Positions 16,037 to 22,601 of a DNA stretch of 34,590 bases are shown in pieces; positions within the stretch are counted from its first letter, which is position 1, and each line of letters opens with the position of its first letter. The translations under genes and the position numbers were made by a program. Source of the DNA: Bacilli bacterium. Lineage in GTDB: Bacteria; Bacillota_I; Bacilli_A; RF39; UBA660. The notes beneath the pieces are model-generated. The model had not been told where the DNA came from. It saw nothing but the letters and a program-made list of their open reading frames with translations, and ran no database searches. The stretch spans positions 1 through 34,590 of the forward strand of contig JAFRIJ010000011.1 in assembly GCA_017432825.1 (NCBI GenBank), written 5' to 3'.

Positions 16037-16767
16037 TTAATACCTCCATTTTTTAATACATAATCTGATACTTTAGATAAGTTATCATGTATTACTATGT
16101 TAGCTATATTATCATATGGGGTTTTATCATTATTTATTATTACCAGATATTTACCTTTAAAGGCACTTAACATTCCTGATGCTGGAAATACTGTTAGGGA
16201 TGAACCGCATACTAATATCATGTCTGCTTCATGTATAGCTTCCATTCCTTCTAAATAGTCTTTTTCTGGTAATGCTTCTCCATATAATACGACATCTGGT
16301 TTTATTATTCCTCCACATGTACAAGTTGGTACTCCACTACTTTTAAAGACATATTCGGCGTCATATTCTTTATTACATTTTATACAATGATTTTTATATG
16401 TGGTTCCATGTATTTCATATACTTTTTTACTTCCTGCTTTAGTGTGTAATCCATCTATATTTTGAGTTATTATACCTTTTAATTTACCAATACTTTCTAA
16501 TTCTTTTAATAATTTATGAGTACTATTTGGTTTAATACTTAAACAATTAAAGTTTTCTTTGTAATAATCGTAAAATTCTTCTATATGGTTATAGAAACAA
16601 TTGCTACTTAACATATATTCTGCTGGATAGATAGATTTTTCTTTATATAGTCCGTTATTACTTCTAAAGTCTTTTAATCCACTATCAGTAGATACTCCTG
16701 CCCCTGTAAATGCTACTATATTATTAGATTTATTAATCATACTTATTAATTTTTCTATATTATTCAT
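16033..16767 (-). CDS. cobB: Sir2-family NAD-dependent protein deacylase
   Basis: 244-aa sirtuin, the usual length of bacterial CobB. NAD-binding FTGAGVSTDSG (20-30) and DFRSNNGLY, TQNIDGLH (101-108), catalytic His120 in YEIHGT, a four-cysteine zinc site (128, 131, 149, 151), PDVVLYGE and the GSSLTVFPAS ribose-binding loop are all present. It should remove acyl groups from lysines and release nicotinamide and O-acyl-ADP-ribose. It follows copy B of the acidic small protein and is coupled to the small membrane protein. Confidence 0.92.
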   Translation of the reverse strand: MNNIEKLISMINKSNNIVAFTGAGVSTDSGLKDFRSNNGLYKEKSIYPAEYMLSSNCFYNHIEEFYDYYKENFNCLSIKPNSTHKLLKELESIGKLKGIITQNIDGLHTKAGSKKVYEIHGTTYKNHCIKCNKEYDAEYVFKSSGVPTCTCGGIIKPDVVLYGEALPEKDYLEGMEAIHEADMILVCGSSLTVFPASGMLSAFKGKYLVIINNDKTPYDNIANIVIHDNLSKVSDYVLKNGGIK

Positions 16768-16771
16768 AATG

Positions 16772-16958
16772 TCACCTACTCATTAATTATCATCTTCAAA
16801 ATAGTAGTCATCATCTTCTAAATCTTCTTCTTCAAAATTATGTGATTCATAATTACCTTTTCTTACTTCTTCTTTTTCTTCTTCAGTTAAATCATATTTA
16901 TCTAGATCTTTTTCTTTATTGTCTTCTTTTAATAGTTCTTTTAATATTCCTGTTATTA
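16772..16958. repeat. 187-bp direct repeat, copy B
   Basis: Same orientation as 14104-14290 and about 184 of 187 positions identical by eye. The 2.5 kb between the copies hold the NERD-HRDC pseudogene, the ADP-ribosylglycohydrolase, the membrane protein and Sir2, so recombination between copies would delete them. Confidence 0.9.
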
Positions 16959-16974
16959 AATGTAATTTACCCAT
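16783..16974 (-). CDS. acidic small protein, copy B
   Basis: 63-aa paralogue of the 14115-14297 product. The C-terminal 54 residues differ at only about two positions (D for G, E for V), while the N terminus reads MGKLHLITG instead of MGIITG. It is first in the operon with Sir2 and the small membrane protein, from its own TGTTATAAT promoter; GAGGTAATAAT precedes the ATG. Function unknown. Confidence 0.7.
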   Translation of the reverse strand: MGKLHLITGILKELLKEDNKEKDLDKYDLTEEEKEEVRKGNYESHNFEEEDLEDDDYYFEDDN

Positions 16975-16991
16975 ATTATTACCTCAAAATA

Positions 16992-17000
16992 ATTATAACA
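16992..17000 (-). promoter_or_regulatory. extended -10 promoter of the small protein-Sir2 operon
   Basis: TGTTATAAT on the minus strand, 18 nt before the ATG. Confidence 0.55.
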
Positions 17001-17004
17001 TAAA

Positions 17005-17029
17005 AAATGCAAGTTAATAACTTGCATTT
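17005..17029 (-). terminator. terminator of the YdjM-like gene
   Basis: Stem AAATGCAAGT/ACTTGCATTT with loop TAATA and A/T tracts on both flanks, just after the stop codon. Confidence 0.75.
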
Positions 17030-17031
17030 AA

Positions 17032-17634
17032 TTATTTAATACTTATTAATATTAATACTATTATATTTAAAAGAGATGATGTAATAAATAGTATTTTATT
17101 TACTATTCCTTTTACTTCACATAGTTTTAAAGATAATCTAAATTTTAACGGATAAAATAGTGCTATACCTTTCATATTAAGTAAATCTAATATAATATGA
17201 CTTAAATGAGATATAAAGTAAGTAATAACTATTTTATTACTAAAACTATAGGATAATATTATGCTATATATAAATAATCCTAAAAAGGAATGAGTAAATG
17301 ATCTATGGGATGTTTTACTTCCTAAATAAGACATTATTATAAATATAGTAATACATATAATGTAATTATATATATTATTATATTCTTTAATTTTATTATA
17401 TATATTTATATTAAAGAAATAATTAATTATTATACTCATAATTATTATAGTAATTAGAGATGTCATTAATCTATCAAATATTTTATCACTTGTTGAATCT
17501 TTTAAATCTACATCAGGAAGTAGTGCTCCTATTGTGGATGTACCTACTGTAATTAATAATTCTGGTACTGTTTTAGGTTGTAATAAAGATAATGATACTA
17601 AGTTAGCACAAGCTACATGTGTTTTCTTCTCCAT
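17032..17634 (-). CDS. metal-dependent hydrolase, YdjM/DUF457 family membrane protein
   Basis: 200-aa membrane protein of the YdjM (LexA-binding, inner-membrane metal-dependent hydrolase) family. It has His6 near the start, LLPDVDL with Asp41 and Asp43, SHRSFTHS (109-116) between membrane segments, and SHIILDLLNMKGIALFYP at 145-162, which form the family's metal site. About four or five membrane helices. The biochemical substrate of the family is not established. Single gene with its own TGTTATAAT promoter at 17650-17658. Confidence 0.82.
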   Translation of the reverse strand: MEKKTHVACANLVSLSLLQPKTVPELLITVGTSTIGALLPDVDLKDSTSDKIFDRLMTSLITIIIMSIIINYFFNINIYNKIKEYNNIYNYIICITIFIIMSYLGSKTSHRSFTHSFLGLFIYSIILSYSFSNKIVITYFISHLSHIILDLLNMKGIALFYPLKFRLSLKLCEVKGIVNKILFITSSLLNIIVLILISIK

Positions 17635-17649
17635 ACTATCACCATAATA

Positions 17650-17658
17650 ATTATAACA
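17650..17658 (-). promoter_or_regulatory. extended -10 promoter of YdjM-like gene
   Basis: TGTTATAAT on the minus strand, overlapping the stop of the upstream gene; GGTGA and the ATG follow within 16 nt. Confidence 0.55.
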
Positions 17659-17911
17659 TATTATTTATCTTTTTTTGGAATTGAAAGAAAGATAATATTT
17701 TATTATTTTGTGCTGCACATGCACAGCATGTAATACTTTCACATACCCAAAAACTTTTATCTTTAAAATCTATTACAAATGGGAATTTACTGTGTATCAT
17801 ATAATCTTTTGTAAAATAATTTTTTAATTTATAATTATCATTTATATATTCAAAGAAATATTCTCTATTATTTATTCCTGATATTTGAACTATATATTGT
17901 TCTTTTTTCAT
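17651..17911 (-). CDS. small cysteine-containing protein coupled to metK
   Basis: 86-aa soluble protein of no family I recognise. The notable feature is a dense cysteine cluster near residues 56-64 (WVCESITCCACAAQ) in an otherwise charged/aromatic sequence, which could bind metal or be redox-active. Its ATG shares the A of the metK stop (TAATG), so it is translated by re-initiation after MetK and comes under the same SAM riboswitch. An in-frame ATG at 17926 inside metK is the alternative start. Confidence 0.6.
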   Translation of the reverse strand: MKKEQYIVQISGINNREYFFEYINDNYKLKNYFTKDYMIHSKFPFVIDFKDKSFWVCESITCCACAAQNNKILSFFQFQKKINNML

Positions 17912-18693
17912 TAAAATAATCCCCATTCTGCTAATTTTTCAAAGCCACCTATTTTATCTATATATTCTCTTGCTATAGATACTATTTGTTCATATGGTAT
18001 ACCATCTACATATTCATCTCCTATAGCACAGCTAATATTAACTTCTTTATTTGTTTCTTGTGCTTTTAAGAAAGCATATATATTTATAGATACATCGGCT
18101 TTAGATAGGTCTTTACCATGTATTCCTCCTCCTGATACTGATTTAGCCATATCTGAACCTAATTTTCTATTTACTGCTCCACTATCTACATTTATTCCTC
18201 CTGTCCAATATCCTAAAGGGTTAATAATAGCATTACTATACATTTTTTGTAAATCTTTTGTATCTGCATTACTTTGACATATAATTAGTTTATTATTATC
18301 TAATATATATTTACCATCATATGGATATTTATTGTAAATATCTCTTGCTATTTTGGATAATTCTTTCTCTTCTTTAGATAATGGTATTCCTCTAAAGATA
18401 CCATTATCTCCACATCTTATTTTATTGTTTTGATTATTAGATAAATATTTATCTTGTTTATATACTTTTAAATCTAATTCTATATCTCCTACTAATCTAT
18501 TAACAATTTCTTTTACTTCGTCATATTTAAATTCTTCTGATGTTTCTAATATAATATGACAATAACCATGTCCTATAAGTAATTCTACTGCTACTTTAGG
18601 ATTAGTAGATTTAGTATATGCTAAATCTACTATAGCTCCAGATATTCTATCTGCTATTTTATCTGGATGACTTGGGTTTACTTTTTCTATCAT
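17911..18693 (-). CDS. metK: compact S-adenosylmethionine synthetase
   Basis: 260-aa MetK homologue; normal bacterial enzymes are near 380-400 aa. The catalytic landmarks remain: HPDK (9-12) with an adjacent ADRISGAIVD, the flexible-loop motif CGDNG (94-98; GAGDQG in standard MetK), RKL (176-178), GGGIHGKD (188-195) and KAD (198-200). What is lost is chiefly loop and linker sequence between these motifs and the C-terminal tail. The SAM riboswitch directly upstream independently supports a role in SAM supply. Several usual residues are replaced, so it could also be a MetK-like protein with a changed activity. GAGG is 7 nt before the ATG. Confidence 0.8.
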   Translation of the reverse strand: MIEKVNPSHPDKIADRISGAIVDLAYTKSTNPKVAVELLIGHGYCHIILETSEEFKYDEVKEIVNRLVGDIELDLKVYKQDKYLSNNQNNKIRCGDNGIFRGIPLSKEEKELSKIARDIYNKYPYDGKYILDNNKLIICQSNADTKDLQKMYSNAIINPLGYWTGGINVDSGAVNRKLGSDMAKSVSGGGIHGKDLSKADVSINIYAFLKAQETNKEVNISCAIGDEYVDGIPYEQIVSIAREYIDKIGGFEKLAEWGLF

Positions 18694-18723
18694 TTTACTT
18701 CCTCTTTTCTACATCTTAGCTAG

Positions 18724-18755
18724 AAAAAAAGACTTAAGATAACTCTTAAGTCTTT
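18724..18755 (-). terminator. SAM-riboswitch expression-platform terminator
   Basis: Stem AAGACTTAAG/CTTAAGTCTT (about 18728-18738 with 18745-18755), loop AGTTAT, followed by seven T on the minus strand, between the aptamer and the metK start. Sequence next to the aptamer (GTTATCTTA-like) can pair alternatively, as expected for an OFF switch. Confidence 0.8.
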
Positions 18756-18759
18756 AGTT

Positions 18760-18843
18760 ATCTTATAGATCTAGCTTTACCACCTAACTAAATAGGTTGG
18801 TGTGACTTCATAGGGCTAGTCCCTCAGTCACTCGTTATAAGAT
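18760..18843 (-). ncRNA. SAM-I (S-box) riboswitch aptamer
   Basis: Minus-strand RNA with S-box hallmarks. P1 is made by ATCTTATA (18843-18836) and TATAAGAT (18767-18760). Between them are GAGGGACTAGCCC with TATGAAG after it (the P2/kink-turn and pseudoknot region), CACCAACC paired with GGTTGGTG-type sequence in P3, and GGTAAAGCTAG for the P4 side. It lies 70 nt upstream of metK with a terminator after it, so high SAM should stop transcription of metK and the cysteine-rich gene. Confidence 0.88.
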
Positions 18844-18851
18844 GTGTATTA

Positions 18852-18860
18852 ATTATAACA
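18852..18860 (-). promoter_or_regulatory. extended -10 promoter of the metK operon
   Basis: TGTTATAAT on the minus strand, about 8 nt before the first P1 base of the riboswitch, the correct distance for transcription to begin at the aptamer. Confidence 0.65.
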
Positions 18861-18910
18861 TATAATTATTAGTTTTGTATATATATTTGCATAGTATTAT
18901 TTATTGCTCT

Positions 18911-18920
18911 CTTCAGGGGG
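18911..18920. repeat. left 10-bp end repeat of the defence element (putative att core)
   Basis: CTTCAGGGGG, identical and in the same orientation to 27662-27671. It is G-rich in a very AT-rich setting, so chance identity at these two positions is unlikely. The tandem GCCACCT repeats lie 93 bp inside it. Confidence 0.5.
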
Positions 18921-18980
18921 CCATTAAATTATGCTTTTGCCTATATTTATTGGCTATTATATATGGTTACAGTCAATTAA

Positions 18981-19004
18981 AAAATTAGCCTTTCGACTAA
19001 TTTT
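18981..19004 (-). terminator. terminator of the MORC operon
   Basis: On the minus-strand RNA the stem AAAATTAGTC/GGCTAATTTT closes on a GAAA tetraloop and is followed by a U-run. It is about 60 nt after the stop of the last gene of the operon. Confidence 0.78.
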
Positions 19005-19012
19005 AAATTTTT

Positions 19013-19035
19013 TGCCACCTAAAATGCCACCTAAA
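19013..19035. repeat. left tandem GCCACCT pair (putative recombinase arm sites)
   Basis: Two direct copies of TGCCACCTAAA spaced 12 bp apart (GCCACCT at 19014 and 19026). The same pair, spaced 11 bp, is at 27559-27579 at the other end of the element, in the same orientation. Confidence 0.7.
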
Positions 19036-19066
19036 TTTTATTATTAAAAAATATTATTTTCAAATT

Positions 19067-19801
19067 TTATGAATTGACTATTTCTGAAATTTGCTCACTA
19101 AACATTTTTATAAGTTCTTCTTCCTTCATTAATTCTATTAACTTAACCCCAGCAATAGTATTTATAGCTTTACCTAATTTAGTTCTATTCCCATCGCCTT
19201 TTAACTTTTGAGAATTTGGTGTATCCCTAAGTGCTATTAAAGCACATTTAAATACTTTTCTACTTTTACTTATTTTTCGTTCAATTATTTGATTAAAAGG
19301 ATCGGCAAAATCGAATGCTACTTTTGTTAGTTCGTATGGATCTTTTGTATTATTCGGGTCATAGGAACATTCAGCTCTCCACCATAATCTGACTAATGAT
19401 TGCCTTGAAAAGACAGTATTTCCTCCTTTAAAAAACCAGTTTTCTTTTATTCTTTCTTCACTTGTTGCTGGCCATCTTTTTTGCAAATATGACCAATACT
19501 TAGTATGTGTTAAATATGCCCAAAAACGTTCATCCACTAAATATCTTAAATGAATGAATCTTGAATTAATCGCCTTATGAAGTGCTATCGCATTTTTATA
19601 ATCCTGGATCCATAATAATTCTTCTTCTTTTGGTTTAACATATAGGTCAGGTAATTCAACTACTTTTTCTATTGACGATTTATATTGTCTTCCTTTGAAT
19701 TGTTCTTCAATAAATGGCGTTGGATTTTGATATTTTTCCACCGATATTGTTCTTTTTAATTCATCAAGTGCTCTATCTGTTAATAAATATAGATTTTCCA
19801 T
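19067..19801 (-). CDS. DUF6339-like protein of the MORC operon
   Basis: 244-aa soluble protein that I believe belongs to the DUF6339 family, known from defence neighbourhoods but without a known activity. Landmarks are an N-terminal LTDRALDELKR, a central aromatic region (DERFWAYLTH, YWSYLQKRWP, NWFFKGG, SLVRLWWRAE) and a basic helical C-terminal part. No nuclease or ATPase motif is visible. It is last in the operon. The start is ATG 19801, one base after the TAG of the previous gene with AGGTGA 5 nt upstream; a GTG at 19810 is also in frame. Confidence 0.62.
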   Translation of the reverse strand: MENLYLLTDRALDELKRTISVEKYQNPTPFIEEQFKGRQYKSSIEKVVELPDLYVKPKEEELLWIQDYKNAIALHKAINSRFIHLRYLVDERFWAYLTHTKYWSYLQKRWPATSEERIKENWFFKGGNTVFSRQSLVRLWWRAECSYDPNNTKDPYELTKVAFDFADPFNQIIERKISKSRKVFKCALIALRDTPNSQKLKGDGNRTKLGKAINTIAGVKLIELMKEEELIKMFSEQISEIVNS

Positions 19802-19802
19802 A

Positions 19803-20690
19803 CTACTCACCTAACCTTCTATTATATGTTTCTATTGAATCCTTAAATAAATCCCCTAAAGCTATATTGGTAAACATATATACTTTATCCAATTCGTAAT
19901 TGTCTTTAATAAATATTTCATCAGATTTAGTTTTTATTTTTTTTTCAACCTTATTAGCTAAAGTTATGCACCATTTTTTATCTTTATATTGATCATATGA
20001 TAAAAACATTTCAGTATATGCAGAAACTATAGCTGGGTATACTATGTTGGTAAACATTAATTTTTTCACAAATTGATCTTTTTTATAAATAGAAATATAT
20101 TTTTCATGAATATCTTCTTTCATAATGATTTGAATCAAATCAGAATTTAATGAAATAGTAAATGTTTTATCATCTAAAGTATTATCTCTGTCAGGAATAA
20201 GATTAAATATGCTTCCAATTCTTTTATCTTCTGGTAAATTTATTGATGTTTCGTTACTATATCCTATAATATCTCCACGTTCATATGTAATCTTATCATC
20301 TAATAATTTGTACACTTCACTAAGAATGTCATTATTAGCAATACTAAAGTCAGTAATGCAATATAGTACTCCAATTACTTCTATTGGTTCTGTAGTTGCA
20401 TATTTGTATAGATCAATCTCTTTTTCAGTTGTAGTGTTTGGTTCCAATTTAATTAATTCTCTTTGCGTTTTTTGTTCTAAATGCATAATAATTGCGATTT
20501 TTTCCTCCGCTATCATCTTAATTATAAATGGATTTTCGATTACTGTTTCTACAACTAAATACAGTTTTTGTTTATCTTTGTCATATTCGTTTTTGCTAAA
20601 TTTTATTTCAAATTTGTTATTATTATAATCATCAACTAACTCTGATAGCAATGGTTTAGGATAACATACATTTTTTAAATTAACTTTCAT
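19803..20690 (-). CDS. unknown protein between MORC ATPase and DUF6339 genes
   Basis: 295-aa protein that I do not recognise. The first 160 residues look beta-rich (alternating hydrophobic strands, as in KLYLVVETVIENPF and KIAIIMHLEQ). The second half is helical with VKKLMFTNIVYPAIVSAYTE and KKWCITLANKVEKKI. No catalytic motif is evident. It overlaps the MORC gene by 11 bp and is followed one base after its stop by the DUF6339-like ATG, so all three are probably made in balance and may form a complex. ATG 20690 has AGGTGA 5 nt upstream; an upstream GTG at 20699 overlaps that site. Confidence 0.6.
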   Translation of the reverse strand: MKVNLKNVCYPKPLLSELVDDYNNNKFEIKFSKNEYDKDKQKLYLVVETVIENPFIIKMIAEEKIAIIMHLEQKTQRELIKLEPNTTTEKEIDLYKYATTEPIEVIGVLYCITDFSIANNDILSEVYKLLDDKITYERGDIIGYSNETSINLPEDKRIGSIFNLIPDRDNTLDDKTFTISLNSDLIQIIMKEDIHEKYISIYKKDQFVKKLMFTNIVYPAIVSAYTEMFLSYDQYKDKKWCITLANKVEKKIKTKSDEIFIKDNYELDKVYMFTNIALGDLFKDSIETYNRRLGE

Positions 20691-22590
20691 TTGAATCACC
20701 TCTTAATTTATAAATATTTATTTTATACTTAGATTCAAATTTCCTATCAAATTTAATTGAAATGATGTTTCTATCAGATGTCTCAATATTTAATATTTTA
20801 TTATCAATTACATCTAGTTTTTTATTACTTTCTATGTCTACTGCTTCAATAATTTTAGGAATATAATCAGAAACCGAATTATCTTCTCCTATACTTTCGA
20901 TTTCAATATTAAATGTATTGTCATTATAATCTTCAAGGGCAAATGCCATTTTTATATTATTATTATGCATTGTAATCTTAGGATAGAATTTAAATTTATT
21001 ATGATAATCTTTTATTAAACCATTATACTCTTTTCCTTCTGTTTCAGTTCTACTACCCTTAAATTCTTTCTTATCATTACTTTTCCCGTCCTTAGGCGTA
21101 AAATCAGAAACGCCGCTATCACCATCGGTTGTTTTTCCTTCAACCATTGGATTTATAGTGTTTGTTTTGTTGTCATATTTTACAATTTCAATTTCCGGTT
21201 GTTTTATTACTTTGCTCTCAACTTCTGAATCGTCTAATTGGATATACTCTTCCATTCCATCCAAGTAATCATTTTCTCGTATTTCAATAGCTGTATACTT
21301 TTCGATTTTATCTCTAATCCAATTTTTGATTTGATTATATCTTCGAGATGCCATCAATCTCTCAGTTGCATCATCTATACTAGTTTCAGGATCAAAGAAA
21401 TCATGCGTAGGATTTTCAATACTTCTCAAAAAAGCATCTACATCTCTATCACCAGGGAAAAATAATGCACTATAGTTTTGTTGCGCAGTTCTTATGTTGT
21501 TATCAAAAATTTTCATACCATTGTTTCTAAACATTGCGACCCATTTACCAGATATATCATTTCCTTTTGAAATTAATAGTCTCAAATTGCCAGCACCAGG
21601 AACATTTTCACTGAATTCTTTTGTTTCAAATAAACTAGAATATACACTTAAGTATTGTTTAATATAGCCATATTTAATATTTGAATTGGTATACTCTATA
21701 GGTTTATTACAATATTTTTCAATGACATTCCATATTGTTTTTTTGTTAATAGGAACATCAAAAACATTAATTTCAAATTTTTCATCATATATTATAACAA
21801 AGAAATTTTCAATTACTGATTGAATAATTTCTCTTTTTGCTTGCTCTTTATCAAAGTCTACGCCTAACATTATTACGTCAGATCCTACATCTTTTCTTAA
21901 AAACAACTTACTAAGATTTTGACAAGATTCATTATAATTTAATGAAGAAAGACCGCCTTCTTCCTTTTTATTGGCATAATAAATTTTTCTATTTATCTTT
22001 TCACCATTAATATATGAAGTAAAAAGCTTTGCTACACCCTCGCATGCATAGTTTCCATCAATATCTAATGTAACATAAAATACTGTATTAATTCCTGATA
22101 AGGCAAATGGAGCATTTTTCCCAGTTCCAAAACTACCTGCTGAATTTTTGTCTTTTTTTTGTGAATTTCCTTCATCATATATTAATGCATTCCATTTACT
22201 CTTTATATCCCCGTTTTCTTTTTCACTTCCTGTAATGCCTGTAGTATTGTAATCTGATATCTTTAATATTCTTATATTGTCATCTTCTAATAATTTTTTA
22301 GCATTCTTAGAAAATTTCATACATCTTTCTGGAAGATTAGGTATAGATAATGTTCCTTCAATATGCTTTATAAGATTTTCTTTATCTGGAATTATTTTGG
22401 TGGGAACATCATCAATACTTATGTCCATCAATAGTTTATCTTCATCTTCCCTTAATACATCAAGGGAATTTTGAATAACTTCCCTTGCTAAAAATGCCCA
22501 TTTCCCTGATTTAAATATTTCCGTGCTTCCATCGATAAATTCATTTCCTATGGAAGAACTCTTTGTCAATTGCCATCCTATACTGTTCAT
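20680..22590 (-). CDS. MORC/MutL-like GHKL ATPase (paraMORC)
   Basis: 636-aa ATPase of the GHKL superfamily. The N-box is REVIQNSLDV (36-45, with Glu37 and Asn41), motif G1 is ISDYNTTGI (111-119), and the ATP-lid motif is GSFGTGKNAPFAL (152-164), whose GKNAPF form is what I associate with prokaryotic MORC-type proteins. A transducer-like region follows, including PGAGNLRLLISKG and KWVAMFRNNGMKIF near residues 340-380. Then comes a low-complexity Ser/Thr/Lys/Glu linker (about 460-525) and a beta-rich C-terminal domain. Such ATPases act as DNA clamps in R-M-linked systems. AGGAGGTG gives the strongest ribosome site in the operon. Confidence 0.82.
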   Translation of the reverse strand: MNSIGWQLTKSSSIGNEFIDGSTEIFKSGKWAFLAREVIQNSLDVLREDEDKLLMDISIDDVPTKIIPDKENLIKHIEGTLSIPNLPERCMKFSKNAKKLLEDDNIRILKISDYNTTGITGSEKENGDIKSKWNALIYDEGNSQKKDKNSAGSFGTGKNAPFALSGINTVFYVTLDIDGNYACEGVAKLFTSYINGEKINRKIYYANKKEEGGLSSLNYNESCQNLSKLFLRKDVGSDVIMLGVDFDKEQAKREIIQSVIENFFVIIYDEKFEINVFDVPINKKTIWNVIEKYCNKPIEYTNSNIKYGYIKQYLSVYSSLFETKEFSENVPGAGNLRLLISKGNDISGKWVAMFRNNGMKIFDNNIRTAQQNYSALFFPGDRDVDAFLRSIENPTHDFFDPETSIDDATERLMASRRYNQIKNWIRDKIEKYTAIEIRENDYLDGMEEYIQLDDSEVESKVIKQPEIEIVKYDNKTNTINPMVEGKTTDGDSGVSDFTPKDGKSNDKKEFKGSRTETEGKEYNGLIKDYHNKFKFYPKITMHNNNIKMAFALEDYNDNTFNIEIESIGEDNSVSDYIPKIIEAVDIESNKKLDVIDNKILNIETSDRNIISIKFDRKFESKYKINIYKLRGDSNES

Positions 22591-22601
22591 ATTTACACCT
22601 C

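Noticed and set aside
20209-20628. Plus-strand open frame of 139 codons
   Set aside because: Lies wholly opposite the 295-aa gene, with no ribosome site or recognisable domain; the minus-strand gene is in a coupled operon.
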